A stretch of 64,000 nt of DNA. Origin: Fibrobacter sp. (GTDB lineage Bacteria > Fibrobacterota > Fibrobacteria > Fibrobacterales > Fibrobacteraceae). Where the stretch lies: assembly GCA_024398965.1 (NCBI GenBank), contig JAKSIF010000010.1, positions 25,847-89,846 on the forward strand. Reading direction: 5' to 3'. Position numbers and translations under genes: made by a program. The notes beneath the pieces are model-generated. The model worked only from the letters and a program-made list of their open reading frames with translations. It did not search any database and was not told where the DNA came from. This document shows, in pieces, positions 7,113-16,556 of the stretch (positions within the stretch are counted from its first letter, which is position 1; the number at the start of each line of letters is the position of its first letter).

Positions 7113-8012
7113 TCCATCGTAGAAATCCTTCCTGGTTCTACGCCAACCACCAACTTCAACAGTAACATTCCTTAATCCCTGATTCCAGGAGAAATGCGCA
7201 CCCAAAAGGCCCTTGCCATATCCAAGGGATTCCTTTTCCACCGTGTTGTGGCTGCGCAGATAACCGGTCCTGTAGTAAGTACTTTCAAAGACAAGGGCAA
7301 GGTTTTCATTCAAGGGGAAACGTCCGTAGGTTTCCAGAACAACCAGGAAATCACGGCTGAACACAGGGATATTCAACTTGTAGTCGTAGCTCTTGCCGTC
7401 ATAGTCCGTACTGACGTCTGACAAGATATAGTGAAGAACCAAGCCAAGAACAGAGCCTCTCGGGAACGAATAGTTCAAGCCCACATTCATATCGAAAAGC
7501 TGAACATAGTCAAACTCTGCGTCATCGTCCCAAACATTGTCGACGATATAGTCGGCGTTCCAAGTATCGGCGATTTTTCCGCCGTCAGCCACATCGGCTG
7601 TCACCATTTCAAGGTTCGACTTGAAGTACAGGTAACTCTCATAGGTAAAGTTGGCCTCGATCTGGGGGTTCATCTTGAAGGGACGAAGACCGATTCCTGC
7701 AGAGTACCCCCCATAGAAGGGAGAAAGATCCACGGAAGCATCCATGCGCAGATAGGTGGGTGTACGGCCAAGTCGCTCGCCATAGGACAAGGTATCCAGC
7801 GGTTCCAGCCACGTAAAGTTCACTGCGCCTTCGGCCTGAGGTAGCCACTGACCCCAGACAAAAGGGGTATTTGCGCTGAAGCCCCAGGACATATTCGGAC
7901 CGTAACGGAATCCGCTTTGCGCACTTTCGTTAAAGCCGAAGGCATGAAGATTGCCTACGGCGAAGGCCATAACCAGGCCCAAAAGTTGCAAAATGTTCCT
8001 AAACTTCAGCAT
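7032..8012 (-). CDS. Outer-membrane beta-barrel protein of unknown function
   Basis: The 326-aa protein has a signal peptide (MLKFRNILQLLGLVMAFAVGNLHA) and then alternating aromatic/polar strands such as IEANFTYESYLYFKSNLEM and FLVVLETYGRF, typical of transmembrane beta-barrels. The candidate last strand, KFLIQLEYQGYF, is followed by ten residues, whereas many barrels end on an aromatic residue. That extra tail is encoded in the region overlapping the facing gene. The family and substrate are not recognised. It may be a porin-like or PorV/DUF-type barrel. No clear Shine-Dalgarno precedes the ATG. Confidence 0.75.
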   Translation of the reverse strand: MLKFRNILQLLGLVMAFAVGNLHAFGFNESAQSGFRYGPNMSWGFSANTPFVWGQWLPQAEGAVNFTWLEPLDTLSYGERLGRTPTYLRMDASVDLSPFYGGYSAGIGLRPFKMNPQIEANFTYESYLYFKSNLEMVTADVADGGKIADTWNADYIVDNVWDDDAEFDYVQLFDMNVGLNYSFPRGSVLGLVLHYILSDVSTDYDGKSYDYKLNIPVFSRDFLVVLETYGRFPLNENLALVFESTYYRTGYLRSHNTVEKESLGYGKGLLGAHFSWNQGLRNVTVEVGGWRRTRKDFYDGSLAQKFLIQLEYQGYFSFPFHRNFSE

Positions 8013-8093
8013 TTCAGTGTAAAATTAAAAATAAATTCCTCCATTGGCCGATTTAATTCTTATTTTGTGGTCATCAAATTTAGAGGAGATTAT

Positions 8094-8534
8094 ATGAAGC
8101 TTTCTCATCTATGCGTGCTCGGCATCAGCGCCCTCATGTTCTGGGGCTGCGCCAGTCGCTATTCCTCCCCCATTCTGATTGAACGCGGTGAAGGACGCAA
8201 GGAATACGAACGCGAATACTTCGCCATCAAGGAAAGTATGGGCATCGACAAGCGCTTGAAGGACGTTTTCAAGCAGGGTTACATTGAAGAAGGCATGACC
8301 AACGACATGGTTAACCTTCTTTGGGGACCTCCCGACCATGAAAAGGAAACTTCTTCCAGCTGCGTTTGGGAATACTACACTCGCGAAGGCAAGCTCATTA
8401 CCCGCCTTATCTGGAAGCACCCTGACCAGGCTCGTCTGAAGGGTTACGAAGGCGAATGGATTCTGGAAAAGATCGAAGGCGACCGCTACGGTGGATCTCC
8501 GGCTCCTCAGTCCAAGCACTCCAGCAACTACTAA
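8094..8534 (+). CDS. BamE/SmpA-like outer-membrane lipoprotein
   Basis: The 146-aa product has a short signal peptide with a lipobox ending FWGC-AS, so it should be lipidated. The core IEEGMTNDMVNLLWGPPDHE fits the BamE/SmpA/OmlA fold signature (G-M-T-x-x-x-V-x-x-L-x-G-x-P). BamE stabilises the BAM complex that inserts outer-membrane proteins, but the same fold occurs in other small lipoproteins, so a BAM role is not proven. I chose the ATG preceded by GAGGAG at 5 nt; an upstream in-frame ATG would add a non-secretory extension running through the promoter region. A terminator follows. Confidence 0.75.
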   Translation: MKLSHLCVLGISALMFWGCASRYSSPILIERGEGRKEYEREYFAIKESMGIDKRLKDVFKQGYIEEGMTNDMVNLLWGPPDHEKETSSSCVWEYYTREGKLITRLIWKHPDQARLKGYEGEWILEKIEGDRYGGSPAPQSKHSSNY

Positions 8535-8557
8535 TCCTAGTTGATTCGGTAATTTGG

Positions 8558-8589
8558 CAGCTCCGATACGCATCGGGGCTGTTTTTTTT
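8558..8589 (+). terminator. Terminator after the BamE-like gene
   Basis: CAGCTCCGAT and ATCGGGGCTG form the stem around ACGC, followed by eight Ts. Confidence 0.85.
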
Positions 8590-8665
8590 AGCCCGGTCTT
8601 CCCCTGGCGGTCCATTTTTACTAAATTTAGCCCGTTAAATTTTTAAACCTCTCAAGGAGTTAATT

Positions 8666-9427
8666 ATGCGTCAGTATATCATTGCTGGTAACTGGAAGAT
8701 GAACAAGACCGTTAGCGAATCCGTACAGCTCGCTAAGGACATCGTTGAAGCCGTTAAGGACGTGAAGAAGACCGAAGTCGTCATCGCTCCAACCTACCTC
8801 GCTGCTGCTAAGGTTGCAGACGTCGTTAAGGGCACCAACGTTAAGCTCGCTATCCAGGACATCCACTGGAAGGACCAGGGCGCATACACCGGTAAGGTTT
8901 CCGTTGACATGGTTAAGGAAATCGGCGCAGAATACATCATCATCGGTCACTCCGAACAGCGTCAGTACTTCCACGAAACCGAAGAAACCGTAAACCTCAA
9001 GGTCAAGAAGACTCTCGAAGCCGGCCTCAAGCCCATCATCTGCATCGGCGAAACTCTCGACGAACGTAACGGTGGCAAGCTCGAAGCTGTTCTCTCCACT
9101 CAGGTTAAGGGCGCTTTCGAAGGCGTTTCCGCTGAAGACGCTGCTAAGTGCGTTCTCGCATACGAACCGGTTTGGGCAATCGGTACTGGCGTAACTGCTA
9201 CCGACGAACAGGCTCAGGACACCCAGGCTTTCGTACGTTCCGTCGTTAAGGAAATCTACGGCGAAGCAATTGCCGAAGGCATGCGCATCCAGTACGGTGG
9301 CTCCATGAAGGGCGCAAACGCTGCTGGCCTCCTCGCTCAGAAGGACATCGACGGCGGTCTCATTGGTGGTGCAGGCCTCAAGGCTAACACCTTCATGGAA
9401 ATCATCGCAGCTGCAGAAGCTAAGTAA
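8666..9427 (+). CDS. tpiA: Triosephosphate isomerase
   Basis: TpiA interconverts dihydroxyacetone phosphate and glyceraldehyde 3-phosphate in glycolysis. The 253-aa protein has substrate-binding Asn and Lys in AGNWKMNK (8-14... family N and K at 9 and 11), the catalytic His in IIGHSEQRQ, the catalytic Glu in AYEPVWAIGTG, and the phosphate-binding GGSMKGANA and GGLIGGAGL loops. AAGGAG precedes the ATG. A likely -10 (TAAATT, 8622-8627) followed by TAGCCCG lies 39 nt upstream. secG follows 45 nt downstream, an arrangement seen in many bacteria. Codon use is highly biased, as expected for an abundant glycolytic enzyme. Confidence 0.98.
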   Translation: MRQYIIAGNWKMNKTVSESVQLAKDIVEAVKDVKKTEVVIAPTYLAAAKVADVVKGTNVKLAIQDIHWKDQGAYTGKVSVDMVKEIGAEYIIIGHSEQRQYFHETEETVNLKVKKTLEAGLKPIICIGETLDERNGGKLEAVLSTQVKGAFEGVSAEDAAKCVLAYEPVWAIGTGVTATDEQAQDTQAFVRSVVKEIYGEAIAEGMRIQYGGSMKGANAAGLLAQKDIDGGLIGGAGLKANTFMEIIAAAEAK

Positions 9428-9472
9428 TTTCCAGCCATTTGAAACTTTTAACTACTCAAGGTATATAACACT

Positions 9473-9874
9473 ATGACAACTCTCTTTTGGATCGGTATCG
9501 TCCTCCACGTGTTCCTCTGCTTGTTCCTCATGCTCCTCGTTCTGGTTCAGAACGACAAGATGGGTGGCCTTGCAGGTCTTGGCGGCATGACTTCTCAGTC
9601 CGCCTTCTCCACCGCTGGTGCAGCAACCTTCATCCAGAAGTTGACCCGTGTCGTTGCTGTTATCTTCTTCCTGGTGGTAATCGGCCTCGGTCTTATCGTT
9701 GCTAAGCAGGATCAGACTGTGGAAGAATCCGCCATGCAGAAGGCAACCCGCGAAAACGCAGCACAGCAGGCTCCGGCAATGCCGGCTCTCCCGACTAACT
9801 TCGGCGCACCCGCAGCAACCGATGCCGCACCCGCAGCTGAAGTTCCCGCTGCTCCCGCACCGGCTGCCGAGTAA
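9473..9874 (+). CDS. secG: Protein translocase subunit SecG
   Basis: SecG is the small accessory subunit of the SecYEG channel in the inner membrane. The 133-aa protein has two transmembrane helices (~4-25 and ~60-80), the conserved LVLVQNDKMGGLAG loop and the SAFSTAGAATFIQKLT segment characteristic of SecG. The last ~45 residues are an Ala/Pro-rich, weakly acidic tail that many SecG proteins have in some form. It lies after tpiA and before tRNA-Leu, probably one transcription unit closed by the terminator after the tRNA. Membership of the family is clear from the QNDK-GG motif. Confidence 0.95.
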   Translation: MTTLFWIGIVLHVFLCLFLMLLVLVQNDKMGGLAGLGGMTSQSAFSTAGAATFIQKLTRVVAVIFFLVVIGLGLIVAKQDQTVEESAMQKATRENAAQQAPAMPALPTNFGAPAATDAAPAAEVPAAPAPAAE

Positions 9875-9939
9875 TTAAGGTTTCGAAAGAAGCTTTTGTT
9901 GTTGATTGCCGGTGCGCAAGCATCGCAGCCAACAACCGC

Positions 9940-10023
9940 GCGGTCGTGGTGGAATTGGTAGACACGCTAGCTTGAGGTGCTAGTGGGAGCGATCCCATGA
10001 CAGTTCAAGTCTGTCCGACCGCA
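9940..10023 (+). tRNA. tRNA-Leu (anticodon GAG), copy 1
   Basis: The 84-nt gene folds as a long-variable-arm tRNA. GCGGTCG/CGACCGC form the acceptor stem, the anticodon loop is TTGAGGT within CTAGC/GCTAG, and the T loop is TTCAAGT. The discriminator base is A and CCA is not encoded. An identical copy lies 2.2 kb downstream. Confidence 0.98.
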
Positions 10024-10026
10024 GTA

Positions 10027-10060
10027 AAAGGTCCGTCCCTTTGGGGCGGATTTTTTTATT
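10027..10060 (+). terminator. Terminator after tRNA-Leu copy 1
   Basis: GGTCCGTCCC and GGGGCGGA form the stem around TTT, followed by seven Ts. Confidence 0.85.
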
Positions 10061-10092
10061 TTAGCCCTACGGTTATCGAGGGAGGACGATTC

Positions 10093-10323
10093 ATGATCAA
10101 GTTTTTTTTCGCGACAGCTATCTTCATTTGCGGTTGCTCATTAGATTCGGAGCGTGAGTGCCTAGAAGACAGAGATTTCTGCCTAGACTACGATATCGAC
10201 CGACAAAACAACTGCATCGACGAAGACGCCTACAAGACTTGCATCCAGAAATATTCAAAAAAAGCAATGACTAACGTTGAAGAATTCTGCAAGGACCAAA
10301 GCACCTACAAGTGCAGTAATTAG
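10093..10323 (+). CDS. Small Cys-rich lipoprotein of unknown function
   Basis: The 76-aa product has a hydrophobic start (MIKFFFATAIFICGC) with a possible lipobox ending at Cys15. Six further cysteines (23, 30, 41, 50, 66, 74) are spread through an acidic, Asn/Lys-rich mature part, suggesting a disulfide-bonded periplasmic or surface peptide. GGAGG lies 8-9 nt before the ATG. It sits alone between a tRNA terminator and the murD promoter. I know of no family match; its short length makes this a moderate call, supported by the ribosome-binding site and signal sequence together. Confidence 0.65.
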   Translation: MIKFFFATAIFICGCSLDSERECLEDRDFCLDYDIDRQNNCIDEDAYKTCIQKYSKKAMTNVEEFCKDQSTYKCSN

Positions 10324-10399
10324 CCAGAACAACGCAGCCAATCCGCTGAACAAAAGAACTGACGGTTGCTAAATTTTACCCCGTTAAAAAGGAAATCCC

Positions 10400-10444
10400 G
10401 TCTAGATCCTTGATTCTATCGGACCTGCTGCCCTCCAGAATGAC
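10400..10444. repeat. Degenerate TCTAGAT...CAGAATGAC intergenic repeat
   Basis: TCTAGATCCTTGATTCT followed by CTCCAGAATGACTGG resembles repeats at 45879, 47730 and 56209. It lies in the murD leader. Confidence 0.5.
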
Positions 10445-10494
10445 TGGTCGAGGATAACATTGGCCGGGATGACATTTGAAGATAAAGGTTTAAC

Positions 10495-11862
10495 ATGAAC
10501 AACAATTTGGTTTTTCCCGTTGGTATTCTTGGCTTTGGCGTAGAAGGCCAAAGTACGCTTCGTTACCTATTCCGTGAAGGCGTCAAGGAAATCGTCGTAA
10601 TGGACAAGAACCCGGTGAACTTGCCGGAAGTTCCTGCAGGCGTAAACGTGAAGGTTTGCAGCGGAGAAAAATACATGGATGGTCTTAAGGATTGCGTAAC
10701 AGTCGTTCGTTCCGCAGGCGTCTACCCCATGAGTCCAGAACTGTTCGCCTTCCAGATGAATGGCGGCATGATGACAAGCCAGATTCAGTTGTTTTTAGAA
10801 CAAACTAAATCAACAAAGACCGTAGGCGTTACCGGTACTTTGGGCAAGGGCAGTACCGTCAGCATGATCAGCCACATTCTTGATAAGTGCGGCAAAGCAA
10901 ATATCATCGGCGGAAACTTCGGCGTTCCTGCGCTGGACCTGCTGGAAGACGATTCCGCAGACCGCATCAGCATTCTGGAACTTTCCAGCTTCCAGCTGAT
11001 GACCTTGTCTATCTCCCCGGATGTAGGCGTAGTTCTCCGCGTAAGCACAGAACATTTGGACTGGCATAAGACTGTTGAAGAATACCGCGACGCCAAGGCA
11101 AATTTGGTACGTTGGCAGAAGTCAGCAGGCACTTGCGTTTACCTGAAGGACGCAGCCCCCTCCGCAAAGATCGCAAGTGAAAGCCCCGCCCGTAACAAGC
11201 TTTCTGTAAGTGTTGCCGACGGCGAAAATGGAAGCAACGACGGCAACGCAGTTATCGACGGATCCATCCTTACAATCGGAAACGACAAACTGTTCCTCAG
11301 CGATTGCAAGGTCCGCGGCATTTACCAGCTGGAAAACATGGCTGCAGCAACCTTGGCTTGCACCGCCCTGGGCATCAAGGTGGCGGACGCTTTCGAAGCC
11401 CTCAAGAGCTACGAAACCCTCCCCTTCCGTATGGAATTCAAGGGCGAAAAGAAGGGTATCGAATTCTACAACGACAGCTACGCCACTCGCCCCGACGCAA
11501 CCATCGCAGCCACCGGCAGCATGAAGCGCCCCTTCGCACTGATTCTTGGCGGTTCCGAAAAGAACGCCGACTTTACGGAACTTAGCAACATCCTGGTGAA
11601 GGACCGCCCGAACCTGAAGCGCGTAGCCCTCATTGGCGCCACTGCAGAACGCATGCTTGCCGACCTGAAGAAGGCTGGTGTAGACGCCGCCGGCATCAAG
11701 ACCGCCATCTTCCCCACCCTGGAAGAAGCCTTTGCAGACAGCCTCGCTATTGGCGAAGGCGGCACCGTGATCATGAGCCCCGCTTGCGCAAGCTTCGGCC
11801 TGTTCAAGAACTACAAGGTCCGTGGCCAGGTCTTCGACAAGCTGGTCGCCGACGTGAAGTAA
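10495..11862 (+). CDS. murD: UDP-N-acetylmuramoyl-L-alanine--D-glutamate ligase
   Basis: MurD adds D-glutamate to UDP-MurNAc-L-Ala in the cytoplasm during peptidoglycan synthesis. The 455-aa protein has an N-terminal UDP-binding Rossmann region (GILGFGVEGQS), a central ATPase domain and the C-terminal ligase domain with LGGSEKNADF and IMSPACASFGLF, the MurD-specific end signature. The P-loop reads TGTLGKGST (113-121) instead of the usual TGTNGKST, with one extra residue. The DNA there is clean and I read it as genuine. AAAGG precedes the ATG. A promoter-like TGAACA-17-TAAATT lies ~120 nt upstream (-10 at 10370-10375). No other mur genes adjoin it. Confidence 0.95.
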   Translation: MNNNLVFPVGILGFGVEGQSTLRYLFREGVKEIVVMDKNPVNLPEVPAGVNVKVCSGEKYMDGLKDCVTVVRSAGVYPMSPELFAFQMNGGMMTSQIQLFLEQTKSTKTVGVTGTLGKGSTVSMISHILDKCGKANIIGGNFGVPALDLLEDDSADRISILELSSFQLMTLSISPDVGVVLRVSTEHLDWHKTVEEYRDAKANLVRWQKSAGTCVYLKDAAPSAKIASESPARNKLSVSVADGENGSNDGNAVIDGSILTIGNDKLFLSDCKVRGIYQLENMAAATLACTALGIKVADAFEALKSYETLPFRMEFKGEKKGIEFYNDSYATRPDATIAATGSMKRPFALILGGSEKNADFTELSNILVKDRPNLKRVALIGATAERMLADLKKAGVDAAGIKTAIFPTLEEAFADSLAIGEGGTVIMSPACASFGLFKNYKVRGQVFDKLVADVK

Positions 11863-11890
11863 ATCTCTGAACAGAAATCGCAAAAAAATC

Positions 11891-11922
11891 AAGACGGTCT
11901 ACCTCAAGGCCGTCTTTTTTAT
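11891..11922 (+). terminator. Terminator after murD
   Basis: AAGACGG and CCGTCTT flank a short loop, followed by a T-run. From here to tRNA-Leu copy 2 there is no gene. An AAAGCTCGG...CCGAGCTTTTT inverted repeat (11992-12036) is the only other structure. Confidence 0.85.
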
Positions 11923-12143
11923 AAGGCTTTCAAACATAGCGGAAAAAATCATCCGTCATTTTCGAACCGTAAAAAAAATTTGAACAAAGATAAAGCTCGG
12001 GATTGAATTTGAGGGAACAATTACCGAGCTTTTTAATTTTTTCTAAAAAAAATAAAGAAAATACGCCCTTATCCCTTTACAAGTGTCAAAAGTATTTATA
12101 TCTTTGTGTCGCTCTCGAAAGAGGGCGTTCCATTAAGGATCTC

Positions 12144-12227
12144 GCGGTCGTGGTGGAATTGGTAGACACGCTAGCTTGAGGTGCTAGTGGGAGCGATCCC
12201 ATGACAGTTCAAGTCTGTCCGACCGCA
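12144..12227 (+). tRNA. tRNA-Leu (anticodon GAG), copy 2
   Basis: It is base-for-base identical to the copy at 9940 over all 84 nt, with the same anticodon loop TTGAGGT and no encoded CCA. It stands directly upstream of tgt. Confidence 0.98.
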
Positions 12228-12232
12228 GTAGA

Positions 12233-12267
12233 AAAGACCCAGTGAAAACTGAGTCTTTTCTTTTTTT
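12233..12267 (+). terminator. Terminator after tRNA-Leu copy 2
   Basis: AAAAGACCCAGT pairs with ACTGAGTCTTTT around GAAA, followed by CTTTTTTT. Confidence 0.85.
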
Positions 12268-12331
12268 GTTTAATCAACAACAGCGAAAAACCCCTTAAAA
12301 ATAGCGACGAAAAAAGCTATTTTTCTTCTAA

Positions 12332-13468
<1,137 letters not shown>

Positions 13469-13494
13469 ATCTCCTCAAGTTTCCTACGAACTTA

Positions 13495-13556
13495 AGAAGT
13501 CCGGCTCACCGCCGGGCTTTTTTCCATTAAAAAACCTCCGGCAAGAACCGGAGGCT
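13495..13556. terminator. Facing terminators between tgt and the GH5 gene
   Basis: GTCCGGC/GCCGGGC then TTTTTT ends tgt on the plus strand. AAAGCCTCCGG/CCGGAGG then TTTTTT, read on the minus strand, ends the cellulase transcript. Confidence 0.8.
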
Positions 13557-13587
13557 TTCTGAGGATAATCTCTATTGAGATTGCTGA

Positions 13588-16359
13588 TTAGCGAAGAGCA
13601 ATGCGAGTAGTCTTTACATCGCTGCCGCTCATGACGCGAACCATGTAGTTACCGCTGGCGAGGCCTGCGAGAGAAACCTGATGGTTACCGGCAGACATTT
13701 CGGAAACGTTCATGACTACGTGGCCCATCATGTCGAAGATCTGGACCTTCAGAGCGCCAGACTTGGAAGTCTGAACGTTGAGAGTCATACCCTGGACAGA
13801 AATCTTGAGACCGCTGTTAGCAACGCGTGCCGGCTTGATTGCAGAGGGATTGCCAACGCAGACAACGTCGTCAACGAAGAGGTACGGAATTTCCGGCTGA
13901 TCGTCGAAGCCCTTGTAGCCCACAACTTCCCAAGCCATCTTCTTGATGGCGGCATGGTTAAGATCCTTAGGATCACGAGTCCAGGACGGCTGTTCAATAA
14001 GATCCCAGGGCATTACAACCCAGGTCCATTCTGCAGCATCAGCAACTTTATATTCGTGATATGCATAGTCTTCAACCTGGCCATCCTGAATCTTGAACTT
14101 ATGGCCAGCACCTCTATAGCGGTAGGCAATACCTTCGCAGGAACTTAAATCAAAGCCCTTGGAAGTATCTTCAACCATGTTGAGGCCAAGAGCAACAAAC
14201 GGAGCTTCTGCATATTCAGCCTGTTCCCAGTGAATATCGGTCATACCGACAAAGCCCTTGCTGCCATTGGTCGGGTCGCCACCGGCAAAGTTGACGATAT
14301 AGCCGCCCAAAACAGGATCATAGGTATTGGAAATGGTAGACTTACCACCCGGTTCACTGTCGTTGTATGCATACCAAACACCAGTGGTGTTAGCAACGTG
14401 GTCGCCATCTTCGATATCATCGATAATGAAGGCTACAGACGGAGCCGTGGTGGTGGGTCCAGCAATCACAGAGCTAGAGGAAACAGCAGGAGTAATGCCA
14501 GAGGAGGAAGAGCCAGCAATAGGATTGTTGGAAGAGGAGCTGCCCACAACAGGAGTATTGGAGGAAGAGCTACCAACAACAGGAGTATTAGAAGAAGAAG
14601 ATGTCGTTGTAGAAGAGCCACCGGTAATAGCCTTGATGGAAACGCCATTGCAACGCACATCATCCACATAGAGATAAGGATGAGTCGTCTTCTGCTTGCT
14701 ATCCGGAACGTCGAGAGCGCCCTTCACCTGCCAACCGAAGGCAGTCACAGCACCCATGCCCTTGTCCAGGCTAAAGTGAGATGCAACATCGCCCCAGTCT
14801 TCCTGAATGAACTGGTCCCAAGAAAGTTCCACTTCCTTCCAGTCATCGGAGCCATCCTTGGTCACATAGTGGAAGTTCCAGTTGGTAACCTTGGCAGTTT
14901 CCACGCGGAAGTTGTGGCTAGCGCCCTTGAACTTATAGCTAATGGACTTACATGCGCTCAAGTCGTAGGACTTCTTGGGATTCTTGTCCAGATTCAAACC
15001 GATAGTCACGTAGGGAGCGTACTTGTATGCACCCTGGGAGAGCTTAATGTCGGTAATACCGGCAACATACTTGGAAGTATTCTTATCGCCACCCGGAGCC
15101 TTCATAAGAACATCATAAACTTCCTTGCCGTCATCGGAGGTCCACTTCTTGTTGGAGATGGAGGTGTTGCCCTTACCATCTTCATCGTCGTCGGAATCTG
15201 CGAACGCAGACCACCAGCCACCGGTATAGGCGTAATGATCGCCGTCTTCCAGGTCGTCAATAAGATCAGTGGAAGTGCCGTTAGCAACACCAGTGGAGAA
15301 GCCGGAATTGCCACTACCACCGTTACCATTCTGGAGACCGCAATCCTTATAGCCGGTCTTGCCGTTCATCCAGCCCTTCACCATGGTTCCGGAGGTTTTG
15401 TAAGTCAATCCATTATCAAAGGCAAGGTTCTGGAATGCAGCGGAGCCTTCGTTAATGGCAGAAGCAGACCAGTTGGCCCAGGAAATCTTATTGGTGTTCA
15501 TCCAGTTGATCCAAGCCTGGCTTGCAGATTCATTTGCACCACCGTTACCATCGGCAGAAACGGTACCCCATTCAGAAGCGAACACAGGAACACCCTTGCT
15601 CATAGCTTCTTCGGCACGGGAATTGTATCCACCGTTACCCACCTGGTGAGTTGCTGCGTAAAAGTGCAGAGAACAAGCGTAGTTCTTATCGTTAATGCCA
15701 GCAGCGGCACACTGTTCCGGATGGCTGGACCATTCGGGGCTGCCCACCAAAACCAGATTGTCGGAATACTTACGGATTGTGGAAATCACAGACTTTGCAT
15801 GGGATGCAACAGTACCCATGTCTGCGCCCACAGGTTCATTCCACACTTCGAAAATCACATTGTTATAGGAACCATATTCCTTGGCTGCGTATTCGAAGAA
15901 TTCCTGAGCCTGAGAAGTCTTACCATTAGCACTTTCGATGTGCCAGTCGATAATCACATAGATATCGTTTTCAATGGCTGCGTTAACAACGTTCTTCAAC
16001 ATACCCAGCTGAAGAGTCTTACCATTGTCGGAGCTCAGGTAACCACGGCCCTGATCCTGGAACTTTTCATTATCAACACCCATGGCAAAACGAAGAACTT
16101 CAATGTTCATTTCGTTCACCATACGGTTCACAGCCTTTTCGGTGTAGAACACCGTGGAGCTATCCGCAGCATTACTCCAGAAAAGGCTCATACCCTTAAC
16201 CTGGACTGCAGAGCTTGCATACTGGGGGCAAGAACCAGACAGTTTGCCACTATTGGCCTTCAGTTCACCATAGGTGCTGACAGGGCCGACACGGCTTGCA
16301 CTAACAGCCATTGCAGAAGTTGCAGCGGCGAGCAGTGCAGTAGCGATAATCTTCTTCAT
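13588..16359 (-). CDS. Secreted GH5 endoglucanase with two CBM11-like modules
   Basis: The 923-aa enzyme should cut internal beta-1,4-glucan bonds outside the cell. After a signal peptide, residues ~25-340 form a GH5 domain close to subfamily 2, with acid/base Glu175 in WNEP and nucleophile Glu263 in FASEWG. Two related modules follow (~370-590 and ~655-830), each with a DDLEDGDH/DDIEDGDH start and a PYLYVDDVRC/PYLFVDDVVC end, matching CBM11-like folds. A linker of SSSS-rich repeats (~592-650) joins them. The last ~70 residues (LKVQIFDMMGHVV ... ARIALR-type end) look like a Por-secretion tail. GAGGAT precedes the chosen ATG; an upstream ATG would add nine hydrophilic residues before the signal peptide. 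The pectate lyase gene lies upstream on the same strand. Confidence 0.92.
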   Translation of the reverse strand: MKKIIATALLAAATSAMAVSASRVGPVSTYGELKANSGKLSGSCPQYASSAVQVKGMSLFWSNAADSSTVFYTEKAVNRMVNEMNIEVLRFAMGVDNEKFQDQGRGYLSSDNGKTLQLGMLKNVVNAAIENDIYVIIDWHIESANGKTSQAQEFFEYAAKEYGSYNNVIFEVWNEPVGADMGTVASHAKSVISTIRKYSDNLVLVGSPEWSSHPEQCAAAGINDKNYACSLHFYAATHQVGNGGYNSRAEEAMSKGVPVFASEWGTVSADGNGGANESASQAWINWMNTNKISWANWSASAINEGSAAFQNLAFDNGLTYKTSGTMVKGWMNGKTGYKDCGLQNGNGGSGNSGFSTGVANGTSTDLIDDLEDGDHYAYTGGWWSAFADSDDDEDGKGNTSISNKKWTSDDGKEVYDVLMKAPGGDKNTSKYVAGITDIKLSQGAYKYAPYVTIGLNLDKNPKKSYDLSACKSISYKFKGASHNFRVETAKVTNWNFHYVTKDGSDDWKEVELSWDQFIQEDWGDVASHFSLDKGMGAVTAFGWQVKGALDVPDSKQKTTHPYLYVDDVRCNGVSIKAITGGSSTTTSSSSNTPVVGSSSSNTPVVGSSSSNNPIAGSSSSGITPAVSSSSVIAGPTTTAPSVAFIIDDIEDGDHVANTTGVWYAYNDSEPGGKSTISNTYDPVLGGYIVNFAGGDPTNGSKGFVGMTDIHWEQAEYAEAPFVALGLNMVEDTSKGFDLSSCEGIAYRYRGAGHKFKIQDGQVEDYAYHEYKVADAAEWTWVVMPWDLIEQPSWTRDPKDLNHAAIKKMAWEVVGYKGFDDQPEIPYLFVDDVVCVGNPSAIKPARVANSGLKISVQGMTLNVQTSKSGALKVQIFDMMGHVVMNVSEMSAGNHQVSLAGLASGNYMVRVMSGSDVKTTRIALR

Positions 16360-16556
16360 ATCATCCTCATTTTGATTATTCACCAATCCCGCATCAAAGA
16401 TACATACATATGGAGCAAGTTCCTTGTAATATTTTTGGATACATTTTTCCAGCCCCTTTAAACGGCATTATGCAAACAAGTTTTTACAGTAAAAATCCCT
16501 CTGGAATTGTCCAAAGGGAATTATTACCGAGAGAGATTATACCGAATTTTTCGTCT

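Noticed and set aside
16481..16495. TTTTTAC-A-GTAAAAA as a further site of the sigma-54 activator
   Set aside because: Half-sites are too close (1 nt instead of 7 between TTTTAC and GTAAAA) to match the dap palindromes.
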